DNA of 40,064 nt from Acaryochloris sp. IP29b_bin.137 (GCF_028285745.1 NZ_JANQOP010000089.1:1-40064); one strand, 5' to 3'; counted from the stretch's first letter, positions 16,287 through 25,579 are shown. Numbers and translations are program-made. Notes: generated by a model not told the origin, from the letters alone.

Positions 16287-16610
16287 ATGACTCCTGCACT
16301 GAAAGAACGTATTGATAATTTGGTTCGAACCAACAAAATACTGGTTTTTATGAAAGGCTCAAAACTGATGCCTCAATGTGGATTTTCCAACAATGCGGTT
16401 CAAATCCTTAATAGCCTTGGTGTCCCCTACGAAACAGTGGACGTTCTTGAAGATTACGATATTCGTCAAGGTATCAAGGAATACTCAAACTGGCCAACTA
16501 TCCCCCAAGTCTATATCAATGGAGAATTTGTGGGGGGGTCCGATGTGCTTATGGAGTTATATCAGCAAGGGGAGCTACAGCAGTTAGTAGAGGTCGCCCT
16601 TGCATCTTAG
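16287..16610 (+). CDS. grxD: Monothiol glutaredoxin, Grx4 (CGFS) family
   Basis: A 107-residue CGFS-type glutaredoxin. The active-site motif CGFS is at 31-34, preceded by VFMKGSKLMPQ. The cis-proline region WPTIPQVYINGEFVGGSD provides the glutathione-binding residues. These proteins assemble and transfer [2Fe-2S] clusters and partner with BolA, whose gene lies just upstream. In Synechocystis the homologue is a known cluster-binding glutaredoxin. It ends 29 bp from the convergent minus-strand gene. Confidence 0.95.
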   Translation: MTPALKERIDNLVRTNKILVFMKGSKLMPQCGFSNNAVQILNSLGVPYETVDVLEDYDIRQGIKEYSNWPTIPQVYINGEFVGGSDVLMELYQQGELQQLVEVALAS

Positions 16611-16639
16611 AGTTCTAGAATAGAAGCTGGCCGACAGTC

Positions 16640-17659
16640 CTACCCACTTGCAGAGGGGAAATCATCTAGGTAATCGCTGACATCCGCATCAGGAAGAACC
16701 AGCGTGGCGCGCTCACTGGCAGCCGGACGATTGGGTTGATTTGAGGGGACGGGGATGTTCTGGGGTTGCTCCTCTACATTGGCAGCAGTTCCAGCTTGAC
16801 TCATTAATGTTTTTAACAATTTTCTGCTTAACTCTAAGTAGGAAGATGATTGATCTTGGGTGGACGTACGCTCAGGTAGGATCACCTTCTGCATTAGATA
16901 TTCGATGGTTTCTTCTTTCACCCAGCCTCTTCTCACCAAAACTTCTCCCAGCCGCATACCTGTAATTTGCTGGTCAGCGAGTGCTACTTCAATTTGAGCA
17001 GAGGTTAACAACCCAGCTTCCATCAGGTAGTTCCCTAGTTTCTTGCTGTCGGCGAAGTTTTTCTGTTTGGCATGGTTGTCAACACCAGTCTCAGGAATAA
17101 ACTGGCTTAAGTTGTCCTCCCACCCACATTCTGGGCAATCCCAATAAACCGGAGGAGGATCTTGCTGAATATAGGGGCTATTGCATTGAGGACACTTTCC
17201 GGTAAAGAAGGGGTGATCCTGCAAAACTTTCAGATCGTCCAGGCTACTCATATGCAAGAGCACTTCAGCCACAGAAGAGCGCTGAGAGGAATGAACAGGT
17301 GAAGACTGATTCGGAGCCGGACGAGATTTTTGTACTGTTTGAGATGGAGTTGTTGCAGAATCTAAGCTGAATTCATGAATCAGGCTAGCTGTTTTTTTCC
17401 CAGGGTGAGGATTATATACTTTAACGAAGATAAACCCTGCTGGACGGAGCATCATTAATTGCTCGCGTAGCATTTGAATCAAGGTTGACTGTTGAGCTTT
17501 TTGTGGAGTGTGCAACAGGATCTGTAAACAGTTGTCCTTATGCTTTACCTTAATATGAGCTCCCTTGGGCATCAGGTGGCGATTGAGGACAACTGCAATT
17601 GCTTGTTGATTCCCTTGCTGAGCCAGTTTCAAAATCTTTGTTTGATCAACGTCCACCAC
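16640..17659 (-). CDS. Zinc-ribbon and MshEN-like (GspE N-terminal) domain protein
   Basis: A 339-residue soluble protein of unknown function. Residues 1-85 form an alpha/beta domain of a kind recurring in cyanobacterial hypotheticals. A four-cysteine zinc ribbon follows (C156, C159, C175, C178; CPQC and CPECG). Then comes a pair of MshEN-like half-motifs: KLGNYLMEAGLLTSAQIEVAL (207 on, in part) and RLGEVLVRRGWVKEETIEYL (236-255), like the N-terminal domain of type II/IV secretion ATPases, some of which bind c-di-GMP. The C-terminal 70 residues are polar and low complexity. No ATPase domain is present. It probably acts in signalling or assembly, but that is inference. Confidence 0.72.
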   Translation of the reverse strand: MVDVDQTKILKLAQQGNQQAIAVVLNRHLMPKGAHIKVKHKDNCLQILLHTPQKAQQSTLIQMLREQLMMLRPAGFIFVKVYNPHPGKKTASLIHEFSLDSATTPSQTVQKSRPAPNQSSPVHSSQRSSVAEVLLHMSSLDDLKVLQDHPFFTGKCPQCNSPYIQQDPPPVYWDCPECGWEDNLSQFIPETGVDNHAKQKNFADSKKLGNYLMEAGLLTSAQIEVALADQQITGMRLGEVLVRRGWVKEETIEYLMQKVILPERTSTQDQSSSYLELSRKLLKTLMSQAGTAANVEEQPQNIPVPSNQPNRPAASERATLVLPDADVSDYLDDFPSASG

Positions 17660-18034
17660 AAATATTTATCCCAGATTTTGCTGTTAGCACCTTTCCTTAT
17701 CCTACCCATTACGGGGTGTGAAATATCGCAGTTCTTGAAATATCATCATTATGATGGGTCAAATAGATTGTAGACATCTCTTAAGTTTGTTTTTTACTTG
17801 AGGGTTCATTATTCAATCGTAAGCATCTGTTAGGCTAGCAAACAACCATAAAAATACCTTCCAGGAAAGATAACTTACTGGAACGACCAGTTTGTAAAAC
17901 TAAACCAGGCTATTACCCATTTTGACGCAGAAAGACTAAAGTTTGATCGACTGAGCACCCATGATGGTCTTCTCTGCTGGCGCCCCCCTGCTTTAGCTGG
18001 GATAATATTTGTAGTTTTTCTTTCTTTCCTAATT
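17660..18034. other. 375-bp divergent intergenic region
   Basis: It separates the minus-strand zinc-ribbon gene from thf1. No gene or RNA is recognised. A 13-bp palindrome, CATCATTATGATG (17744-17756), lies about 85 bp upstream of the zinc-ribbon gene start. No confident promoter could be assigned to either gene. Confidence 0.4.
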
Positions 18035-18772
18035 GTGACTAACCTGCGTACTGTTTCTGATACTAAGCGAGCTTTTTACTCCATCCATACTCGCCCTGTG
18101 AACTCTGTTTACCGAAGAGTCGTAGAAGAGCTGATGGTAGAGATGCATCTACTGCGGGTTAATGAAGATTTTCGCTACGATCCCATTTTTGCCCTTGGTG
18201 TGACGACCTCTTTCGACCGATTTATGGAGGGGTATCAACCTGTAAATGACAAAGAAGCCATTTTTAGTGCCCTGTGTAAGGCTCAAGAGGCCGACCCCAT
18301 CCAAATCCGCAAAGACGGCCAGCGCTTGCAGGAATTGGCCCAGTCAAAATCTGCTCAGGAGATGCTGGAATGGATTACTCAAGCCGCCAATTCTGGAGGA
18401 GATGAACTGCAGTGGCAGTTACGCAACATTGCTCAAAATCCTAAATTCAAATACAGTCGTTTGTTTGCAATTGGCTTGTTTACCCTTCTAGAGCTGAGTG
18501 AAGGAAACATCACTCAAGATGAGGAGTCTCTGGCCAAGTTTCTGCCCAATATCTGTACCGTTCTCAATATCTCAGAAAGTAAACTGCAGAAAGATCTAGA
18601 AATCTATCGAGGGAATTTAGACAAAATTGCCCAAGTTCGCCAGGCAATGGATGATATTTTGGAAGCTCAGCGTAAACGCAGGTCAGCTGATGAAGTCCAG
18701 AATGGGGACTCGACTGGTGTAAGTGAATCTAATCCCCCCGATTCTGAGTCTGCTTCTGAGATCTCTAGTTAG
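18035..18772 (+). CDS. thf1: Photosystem II biogenesis protein Thf1/Psb29
   Basis: A 245-residue homologue of Thylakoid formation 1/Psb29. It contains the family features RTVSDTKRAFYSIHTRPVNSVYRRVVEELMVEMHLL at the N-terminus (seen in parts), YDPIFALGVTTSFDRFM, and the C-terminal helix LEIYRGNLDKIAQVRQAMDDI. In cyanobacteria Thf1 acts at the thylakoid membrane in PSII repair and FtsH stability. The start is GTG at 18035; the reading frame from there gives the usual N-terminus MTNLRTVSDTKR. The DUF362 gene begins 25 bp after its stop. Confidence 0.95.
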   Translation: MTNLRTVSDTKRAFYSIHTRPVNSVYRRVVEELMVEMHLLRVNEDFRYDPIFALGVTTSFDRFMEGYQPVNDKEAIFSALCKAQEADPIQIRKDGQRLQELAQSKSAQEMLEWITQAANSGGDELQWQLRNIAQNPKFKYSRLFAIGLFTLLELSEGNITQDEESLAKFLPNICTVLNISESKLQKDLEIYRGNLDKIAQVRQAMDDILEAQRKRRSADEVQNGDSTGVSESNPPDSESASEISS

Positions 18773-18797
18773 CCTATTGTTTGGATTGGATAGTGGT

Positions 18798-19760
18798 ATG
18801 ACTCATTCTGTTTGTCTCTTGCCAGCCCATAGTTATGAAACGACTCGTTTGAGGACATCCCTCGACGCGTTACTGGCTCCGCTGGGGGGGATAGCGGCAT
18901 TTGTTAAGCCAGGGGATCGGGTTTTACTCAAACCAAATTTATTAACTGGCGGACGCCCAGAGCGGGACTGTACCACTCGGCCAGCGTTGGTGGCAGAAGT
19001 TGCCAAAATGGTTATTTCAGCAGGAGGACATCCTTTTATTGGGGATAGTCCTGCCTTTGGCAGTGCGCGGGGAGTCGCCAAGGCCAACGGTTATGAGCCC
19101 CTGCTGCAAACCCTGGATCTACCCGTGGTTGAATTACATGGCAGCCGTTACCCCACAGACAGCCCATCCTTTGACCATCTGCGGCTGTCCAAAGAGGCAA
19201 TGGAAGCCGATGTGGTGATCAATCTGCCAAAAGTGAAGTCCCACGTGCAGTTGACCATGACATTAGGGGTAAAAAATTTATTTGGCTGTGTCCCAGGAAA
19301 GATGAAAGCTTGGTGGCATATGGAAGCCGGTAAGGATGTCGATCGATTTGGCGAAATGCTCGTGGAAACCGCACGAGCCCTTGCTCCTAATCTGACGATT
19401 TTGGATGGCATTATTGCCCATGAGGGGAATGGTCCTAGTAACGGTGACCCCAGACCCTTGGGGATATTGGCAGCAGCTAGCAATGTTTTCGCTTTGGACA
19501 GAGCGATTTTAGAGGTGTTGCAAGTGGACGCTGAGCGGGTGCCGACAATGGCTGCGGCACTTCGTCTCGGATATTGTCCAGCTTGGGACGATATTCAATT
19601 TCCCCTCCATCATCCTCACAAGATGCGGGTAGACGACTGGCGCTTACCCGATCAGCTGATGCCCATTGACTTTGGTGCGCCTCGGGTTCTGCGGTCCACT
19701 TTTAAGCATCTCTACATCCGCTGGATCAAGGAGCCAATGGCAGCCTATGCTCAGCGATAG
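18798..19760 (+). CDS. DUF362 domain protein
   Basis: A 320-residue protein with the DUF362 pattern: VKPGDRVLLKPNLL, TTRPALVAEVAKMVISAGGHPFIGDSPA (read in parts), NLPKVKSHVQLTMTLGVKNLFGCVPG and the later DGIIAHEGNGPSNGDPR. Many relatives carry ferredoxin domains, but none is present here. The biochemical role is unknown. I take the ATG at 18798, 25 bp after the thf1 stop, because an upstream in-frame start at 18723 would add a hydrophobic leader overlapping thf1 that is not typical of the family. eda follows within about 20 bp. Confidence 0.85.
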   Translation: MTHSVCLLPAHSYETTRLRTSLDALLAPLGGIAAFVKPGDRVLLKPNLLTGGRPERDCTTRPALVAEVAKMVISAGGHPFIGDSPAFGSARGVAKANGYEPLLQTLDLPVVELHGSRYPTDSPSFDHLRLSKEAMEADVVINLPKVKSHVQLTMTLGVKNLFGCVPGKMKAWWHMEAGKDVDRFGEMLVETARALAPNLTILDGIIAHEGNGPSNGDPRPLGILAAASNVFALDRAILEVLQVDAERVPTMAAALRLGYCPAWDDIQFPLHHPHKMRVDDWRLPDQLMPIDFGAPRVLRSTFKHLYIRWIKEPMAAYAQR

Positions 19761-19780
19761 GTGACGACAACGTTTTTCTT

Positions 19781-20428
19781 TTGAGGCAGGCTGATTGGCT
19801 AGAGACGGTGACCTATCACCGCGCGATTGGTGTGATTCGGGCTCCTGAGTTAACCCTGGGATTTCATATGGCCCAGGCTGTTGCCCAGGCCGGAATGGCT
19901 CTGATTGAAATTGCCTGGAATAGTGAGCAAGCGGCCACTTTAGTCGCTCAGCTGAGAGAAGCGTTACCACACTGTAAGATTGGCGTAGGCACTGTGGTTA
20001 CAGTTGATCAGTTGCATGCGGCCCTGGCAGCTGGTGCACAATTTTGTTTTTGTCCCCATGTCAATCTAGATATTATCCATACTGCCGTCGCAAGAAAGAT
20101 GGCAATTATACCTGGGGCATTATCTCCAACGGAGATTGTGTCGGCTTGGCAGGCAGGCGCAAGTAGTGTCAAAATCTTTCCGGTGGAAATGATGGGGGGC
20201 AGCCAGTATATTCAAAGCTTACAAGGTCCTCTGGGTCATATTCCTCTAATTCCGACTGGAGGAGTATCCTTAGAAAATGCTGCAGATTTGATCGCTGCGG
20301 GAGCCACTGGAGTCGGACTGTCGAGTTATTTATTCCCCAAGCAGGCCCTGCAGTTGAGGGATTGGTTTGCGGTTTCGCGCAGAACAGAACAACTGTTAGA
20401 ACGGCTAAACGCCTATCGCTATGGCTAG
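19781..20428 (+). CDS. eda: KHG/KDPG aldolase
   Basis: A class I aldolase cleaving 2-keto-3-deoxy-6-phosphogluconate to pyruvate and glyceraldehyde-3-phosphate, the key Entner-Doudoroff reaction shown to work in some cyanobacteria. The 215-residue protein has the general base Glu43 in LIEIAWNS and the Schiff-base Lys131 in SSVKIFPVE, plus IPTGGVSLENAADLIAAGATGVGLSS, the phosphate-binding end (read in parts). The only in-frame start is TTG at 19781, with no clear SD, so the start is unusual; coupling to the DUF362 gene ending 20 bp upstream is likely. Confidence 0.9.
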   Translation: MRQADWLETVTYHRAIGVIRAPELTLGFHMAQAVAQAGMALIEIAWNSEQAATLVAQLREALPHCKIGVGTVVTVDQLHAALAAGAQFCFCPHVNLDIIHTAVARKMAIIPGALSPTEIVSAWQAGASSVKIFPVEMMGGSQYIQSLQGPLGHIPLIPTGGVSLENAADLIAAGATGVGLSSYLFPKQALQLRDWFAVSRRTEQLLERLNAYRYG

Positions 20429-20562
20429 AGAGAGAAGAGCCCTCTTAGCCCGATATTATTTTCTCGTGCAGCCCTCTCATATCGAAGGTTGGTTACAATG
20501 GCGAGGAGCGGTACTGTAGGTATGAAGCCTGATCTGTCGTGTTGACACTGGAGAGCTAAGAC

Positions 20563-21153
20563 ATGATTGCCAAAGCAGAGTTACTCGCTGCGATCGCAGG
20601 TACCAATCGCGGCGTGATTACGTCGGAAGCGAATCGCAGTCAAGTTCTCGATCAGGTCGTTCAGCTTGAGGTCCAAAATCCAACACCACAACCCCTCAAT
20701 CACCGGGAACGCTTAAGCGGTGTCTGGCGGCTGATTTACACCACTAGTCAGGACTTACTGGGATTAGCAAGGCTTCCCATGGTGCCCGCAGGGCCAATTT
20801 ATCAATGTATTCGGGGGCAAGAACTGAAACTCTATAATGTCTTAGAACTGCAAGGTCTCCCTTTTTTAGAAGCAGTTGTTTGTGTTGCCGCTCGTCTTTC
20901 GCCTATGTCCGAGCGCCGAGTTCAAGTCCACTTTGAGCGTTCTATTTTTGGTCTCAAGGGGTTGATGAATTATCCATCTCTGGATACGCTCATCTCCCGA
21001 TTGGAAACCCAAAGTCCCGTGGCAGCCCTGAACGTTCCCCTGAACACAGAGCGATCAGCAGGTTGGCTAGAGACCACTTATTTGGATGAAGACTTACGCA
21101 TTGGCCGAGGCAATAATGATAGCCTCTTTGTGCTAACGAAAGTCACTATCTGA
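20563..21153 (+). CDS. PAP/fibrillin family protein
   Basis: A 196-residue plastid-lipid-associated/fibrillin protein. Family features are the N-terminal helix KAELLAAIAGTNRGV, the LSGVWRLIYTTS strand, GPIYQCIRGQELKLYNVLEL (read in parts) and the closing LDEDLRIGRGNNDSLFVLTK. These lipocalin-like proteins associate with thylakoid lipids or plastoglobule-like bodies and help in stress protection. The ATG at 20563 gives the expected N-terminus. It stands alone after eda with a 134-bp gap, so it may have its own promoter. Confidence 0.9.
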   Translation: MIAKAELLAAIAGTNRGVITSEANRSQVLDQVVQLEVQNPTPQPLNHRERLSGVWRLIYTTSQDLLGLARLPMVPAGPIYQCIRGQELKLYNVLELQGLPFLEAVVCVAARLSPMSERRVQVHFERSIFGLKGLMNYPSLDTLISRLETQSPVAALNVPLNTERSAGWLETTYLDEDLRIGRGNNDSLFVLTKVTI

Positions 21154-21455
21154 GGTCGGTATCTCCGCTATCACGGTCGCCAAACTCGCCTATGGCATTT
21201 GCAACAGCCAGCAGCAGGAGTGGAATTGCGCTGCTCTAATGCAGTTTTTGTTGCCGCTAGAAGTTATCGAATTTGATTAATCAGTTGCCTCCCTCAACAA
21301 GGGCAAGCGTATGCTTACAACGGAAGGATTGAATCGTCCATTATTTTGCTACGTTTAGCGTAATACAAAAGTCAATTCTGTAGGGATGAAGTATGGTCTT
21401 AAAGTGATTGCTTGATTGGCCCTAAAGTTGCATCGGTATAGAGCTGTCCCATGCC
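21154..21455. other. 302-bp convergent intergenic region
   Basis: It lies between the fibrillin gene and the convergent transglutaminase gene. A 40-codon open stretch in the same frame follows the fibrillin stop (21154-21276) but has no start codon and no recognised similarity. No terminator with a clear T-tract or RNA gene was seen. Confidence 0.4.
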
Positions 21456-24251
21456 TCATTGGCTTATCGTTGAGTGAGTCCCTTGCCCAGTCAGTTGTTT
21501 AAATTCACTGAGCCAAGATTGGATCATTAATTTCAACTTTGCTCTTTCTTCGTCAGTAAGACCTTGGGGGTCGAAGCGGTACCGATAATGCAGATCAATA
21601 ATGAGGTGTAACTCGCTCATATAGGAATCGGGCAATTCCTGCTCTAGCCGCCCCAACCATTTGCGGACGGTTTCTGAAGGACGGCGTGCAAGGCCCCAAT
21701 CGTTTAAGCGTTTCTCAATTTGGTAAAACTCCGAATCAAGTCCATCCGCAGTCGGTTGACTGATGCGCTCTGAGCCCTGGCTTCTACGCCTTTTTGAACG
21801 CGGGGAAAGCCTTTTGCGGATCATCCGCCAGATTAAATAAATCGATCCAATAACGATTACCAGTCCTAAACCAATCATTGAACCCGCCCAAACCAAGGTC
21901 TCCGAATTTTTAGAGAGCAGGACCATCAACGCAGACCAAACTTCCGATAGTTTTTCGAAGAAAGACTTAGAGGATGGCCTGTTATTTTCCTCAGTTGAGG
22001 AGCCAGCTTCAGATGAAGTACCGTTCTGGGTTGAGTTGCCATCAGTCGAGTTTCCATCTCGTGATACCGAACCCTCCTGGGCTCGGGTGTCATTCCCTTG
22101 AGCGTTGTTATTCTGGGCTGTTTCGCTTGCAGAGTTTCGATCTGGGGTAATTCCACCGCCTGGCGTGGTTTCGACTTTGACCCAAGTATTATCTACATAG
22201 GCTAAGACCCAAGCATGGGCATCTTTTAAGCGGACAATGTATTGTTGTTCAGTGGGGCTGTATTCATGGGCGGTATAGCCGACCGCGTAACGGGTGGGGA
22301 CACCTGCTGCCCTCAGTAATAGCGAGGTGGCCGATGCATAATATTCGCAGTGGCCGGACCGATGGTCTAACAAGAAAGCTGCGATCGGCGTTTTGTTGTT
22401 CTTGGGGGTTGGCAGATCGAGGGAATATTTAAATCCTTGTGCTTTATAAAAGGCTGAAATGGCTTCTACCTTTTCTGCGTCAGATTTACCTTTGAGATCC
22501 AAGGACTTGATAATCTTTTTGAGGGTAGACTTCTCAACAGTAGGAACGGCTTTATCAAAAGCCGAGGGTGGACTATCTGAAGCTTGTTGAGGGTCATACT
22601 GCACCGTGTAGGCGAGGGACCCCGGGTTTCCCTGGATGGCAACTGTACCATACTGATTTTCTTTCAGGGCTTTGACCTTAAGCTGGTTGACTTCAGAAGT
22701 GCCTAAGGGCAGCTTGAGAATTCCCTCTTTTCGGGATAAGTCAGATGAAATGCGGACGGAAGTTGTCCGGCCTGTTTTGGCACCGAAGCGCCAGCTCTGG
22801 CGATTGGACCAAGGACGTTTGGCCAAAAATTTAGATTTGGCAGCTTTCCAGGTGCCAAAATTGTATTGGTTATAGGTGGCTTCTCGAATATAGAGCGGGA
22901 ATTGGGGTTTGGGGTTATTAGCCTTTTGATTGGGGGCAACCCGAAACAGAATGGCGTTCGAGCGTTGCAAAGAGCCAATATTACCGATTTGAGTCTGGGC
23001 CTTTTCAGGATCAACAATGCCGCCCGATCTCTGCACAAGACCGGGGATGGATTGTCCATTATTTCGACCCGGTTTAGTTGGCTGGCTAGGAGGGTTTATC
23101 TGCCCTGGATTCCTGCGGCCTTGCCCGCTGTTTGAAGGTGGCGCTGAACGATTAGAAGGTTGAGACGTTCCAGAGTTTTGCGCAGGACTCGGACCGGGGA
23201 TATTTGGAATACTATCGGGAATATCGGGAGTACTATCGGGGATATCTGGTGTACCTGTGTTCTCGTTGGGCTGAATTACATTGGAATCAGGCTCTTGTTC
23301 GGGTGATGCGGAAGGCAGATCTTCTGCAGTCTCTTCCTGAGTTGAACTATCGGCGGTTGATAGGTTGCGACTATCATTGTTAGCGTTATTTGGCGTTTCG
23401 GGCGCTGAAGTGCTTGAGGATGGCGAGTTCCCGTTCGAACTGCTGGGTAAGTCAGGCGTATTAGATGCTTGATTCCCATTGTCAGTTCTAGTGCTAACGA
23501 TTGTGTCAGTCTCTGTTTTAAGCTCTATATCTTCAACGATCCGATCCAGATCCTCCCGGTAACCTCGTCCTGGATCATTGGGCCAAATTCGAGCCATTTT
23601 CTGAAAAAACTCACCAAAAACGGCGGGGCCAGGCAGCCGAACATTAGTCTGTAGCCAATAGAACTGATGGGTTCCAATTAGACTCAGCACCAATGCCAGG
23701 ACAATCAGACCGTAAAAAGTGGACTGAGAAAAACGCAGAGCCAGTTTGCGATTAACAGGCCAACGGACTGTTCCCAGGAAAAGGGCGATCAGTAGGGCAG
23801 TGATAGCCAGAAAGACGAATAGGTTACCTCCTGTGGTGCTGGCGGCAACCAAACAAATGCCAAAGTAGGGGTAATACCAATTAACGGTTTTCCAAGACTG
23901 GGCCATATTACCCAGATACTGGCGATAGACCGAGACGAAATTCCGACAGTAGGTCTGAGCCAGGACGAAGGGGAATAAGCCAACAGGCAAACACTTGATC
24001 AGGTGATATCTAGCGGCGTAGGGGATGGCTTCGGGAGACACAGGGGGCAAAAAGAAGACCGCCAACAACCACAGGAAAAGGGCGGCAACCTGAAGTTGCT
24101 TGAGATTAGTGAGGGTGAGGGACCAGCGCTGTTTGACCATTTCCCTCGCTTCCAAAGCGAGGGAAATGGGAATCGCGATCATCCATACCCCGGTTTGATA
24201 GCCCCAAAAGCAGATGGATAAGCTACATAGAGTGGGAGTGGATTGCTTCAT
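21456..24251 (-). CDS. Membrane transglutaminase-like protein (TgpA type) with large low-complexity insert
   Basis: A 931-residue protein. Several membrane helices occupy roughly 15-210. A disordered Ser/Asn/Pro/Gln-rich region follows (about 255-400), including a 7-residue repeat of PDSTPDI type. The transglutaminase-like core has catalytic Cys635 (GHCEYYAS) and His679 (KDAHAWV); the third position reads VETTPGG, with Glu694 where Asp is usual. A final membrane helix (about 800-825) precedes a cytoplasmic DUF4129-like tail. Such proteins occur with DUF58 and MoxR genes, exactly as here, and are thought to act on the cell envelope. The start overlaps the DUF58 stop by 4 nt (ATGA), indicating translational coupling. 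Confidence 0.88.
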   Translation of the reverse strand: MKQSTPTLCSLSICFWGYQTGVWMIAIPISLALEAREMVKQRWSLTLTNLKQLQVAALFLWLLAVFFLPPVSPEAIPYAARYHLIKCLPVGLFPFVLAQTYCRNFVSVYRQYLGNMAQSWKTVNWYYPYFGICLVAASTTGGNLFVFLAITALLIALFLGTVRWPVNRKLALRFSQSTFYGLIVLALVLSLIGTHQFYWLQTNVRLPGPAVFGEFFQKMARIWPNDPGRGYREDLDRIVEDIELKTETDTIVSTRTDNGNQASNTPDLPSSSNGNSPSSSTSAPETPNNANNDSRNLSTADSSTQEETAEDLPSASPEQEPDSNVIQPNENTGTPDIPDSTPDIPDSIPNIPGPSPAQNSGTSQPSNRSAPPSNSGQGRRNPGQINPPSQPTKPGRNNGQSIPGLVQRSGGIVDPEKAQTQIGNIGSLQRSNAILFRVAPNQKANNPKPQFPLYIREATYNQYNFGTWKAAKSKFLAKRPWSNRQSWRFGAKTGRTTSVRISSDLSRKEGILKLPLGTSEVNQLKVKALKENQYGTVAIQGNPGSLAYTVQYDPQQASDSPPSAFDKAVPTVEKSTLKKIIKSLDLKGKSDAEKVEAISAFYKAQGFKYSLDLPTPKNNKTPIAAFLLDHRSGHCEYYASATSLLLRAAGVPTRYAVGYTAHEYSPTEQQYIVRLKDAHAWVLAYVDNTWVKVETTPGGGITPDRNSASETAQNNNAQGNDTRAQEGSVSRDGNSTDGNSTQNGTSSEAGSSTEENNRPSSKSFFEKLSEVWSALMVLLSKNSETLVWAGSMIGLGLVIVIGSIYLIWRMIRKRLSPRSKRRRSQGSERISQPTADGLDSEFYQIEKRLNDWGLARRPSETVRKWLGRLEQELPDSYMSELHLIIDLHYRYRFDPQGLTDEERAKLKLMIQSWLSEFKQLTGQGTHSTISQ
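23199..23254 (-). repeat. 21-nt tandem repeat within the transglutaminase gene
   Basis: Two full copies (23199-23219 and 23220-23240) and a partial third of a 21-nt unit encode seven-residue repeats of PDSxPxI form in the disordered region. Such units can change number by slippage; the frame is kept because 21 is divisible by three. Confidence 0.65.
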
Positions 24252-25579
24252 AGGGTCAATAACTGCTGTTGAAGAGTGGGAATCGCACCTGACTGCAAAT
24301 GAAGCTGTGGTCCGAAATAGTCCTGAACCCGTGGATCCATATTTGAGCTGAGTTCAGACAAACAGATGGCTTTGATGGGAATACCATACTGGTCCAGCAT
24401 TTTCAGAAATGCGTAGCGTTGATCATCATATCCCTGCAAAATGCAGAAGCAACCACTGAGTCGGGATAAGCGAGTTTGGATGATGGGGGTTAGGCAATCC
24501 AGTTCTCGATGAGGGTTAGGGTTGAGGGTGGCGACGGTTTCAATAATTTGTGCCCGTTGGCGCAATCCCTTGCCCACCGTAGCCAATCGGGGATCTGGCG
24601 CAGCATAAATCACATCCAGCAGAGAGGCTTCAGGTTGCTCTTGCATCAGAAAAGAAATGGCAACGGCAATTACTTTTTCAAAGGTGGCGCTATAAAGATC
24701 TGGCTGAAAGGTATCCAGAATTAAGGCATGGTGGATAGCGGTCTCGTCCTGTTGTTCTTTGACGATGGGCCGACCAACTTTGGCCCAGCTTTTCCAGTGA
24801 ACCTTATTGGTTGGGTCTCCAGCTCGATAGTCTCGTAGGGAGCGGAATTCTAGGGCTTCTCCAGCAGTAGTGGTGCGTAAGGTTTCACTGGCCTGGTAGC
24901 GACTGGCTAGGGATAGATTAAGCGGAGGAAGCTGATAGCGCTGGGGCAAAATACAAATCGATTGGCCGATATCGTAGGTGTGGCGTTTATAAATTAGGCC
25001 CAAGGGATCAGGACAAGCGAGGGTTATGGTTTGGAGATGCAAGCTACCCCGCCGCAAGGGAAGAATTTCCACCATAGCTTTGGTTTTACCTTTGGTGGAG
25101 AGGGTCGGTAGGTCTTGGAGGTGGGCGGTGGCCCACTGCTGATTGGCTAGGTAGCGTCGCCAATGGGGTCGCCATTGGTTGCCAACGGGATAGCGGCGCT
25201 TAATCTGAATAAACTCCCGGAAGCTAGGGAAGGGGGTGGCAAAGGTCTCCACTAGCTTTAATCCTTTCTGAGGCTGGGGAGAGAGATTCTGAATCACCAC
25301 CTGGTAGGGCAGCGGTTCGCCAACGGTGCCAAAGCGGGGCAGCAGGCGGGTGGCCTTAAACCGAAACTGAATCAACCGGCTGCCAATGGTCCCTATGATC
25401 AGCAGAGCCAAGGCAAAGAAGAACAGAACGTGGCACATGCTGCGGGTGGAGCCGAGACTGACAAGCGCACTGCCAATACCGCCCGCTAGTACCCCTAAAC
25501 CCGCAGGGGTAAACTGCCGCACCAGCCATTTGCGGGTGACATACATCAATCGGAGACAGCGATAAGTAAAGCGATCCAT
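24248..25579 (-). CDS. DUF58 domain protein
   Basis: A 443-residue protein with two adjacent N-terminal membrane helices (about 27-65), a beta-rich domain, and the DUF58 signature GEALEFRSLRDYRAGDP followed by HWKSWAKVGRPIVKE. The C-terminal part resembles a von Willebrand A fold lacking an obvious MIDAS. DUF58 proteins are encoded next to MoxR ATPases, which are thought to act as their chaperones or activators. Here the gene follows the second MoxR by 3 nt and overlaps the transglutaminase start by 4 nt, so the four genes form one operon. Confidence 0.88.
   Translation of the reverse strand: MDRFTYRCLRLMYVTRKWLVRQFTPAGLGVLAGGIGSALVSLGSTRSMCHVLFFFALALLIIGTIGSRLIQFRFKATRLLPRFGTVGEPLPYQVVIQNLSPQPQKGLKLVETFATPFPSFREFIQIKRRYPVGNQWRPHWRRYLANQQWATAHLQDLPTLSTKGKTKAMVEILPLRRGSLHLQTITLACPDPLGLIYKRHTYDIGQSICILPQRYQLPPLNLSLASRYQASETLRTTTAGEALEFRSLRDYRAGDPTNKVHWKSWAKVGRPIVKEQQDETAIHHALILDTFQPDLYSATFEKVIAVAISFLMQEQPEASLLDVIYAAPDPRLATVGKGLRQRAQIIETVATLNPNPHRELDCLTPIIQTRLSRLSGCFCILQGYDDQRYAFLKMLDQYGIPIKAICLSELSSNMDPRVQDYFGPQLHLQSGAIPTLQQQLLTL

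Noticed and set aside
17744-17756. 13-bp palindrome CATCATTATGATG
   Set aside because: Kept only as a note: it is short, AT-rich, and has no promoter context that would support a regulatory call.
21154-21276. Forty open codons in frame after the fibrillin stop, suggesting readthrough or a gene fragment
   Set aside because: The fibrillin protein already ends normally at its usual length, the stretch has no start codon, and no similarity is recognised.
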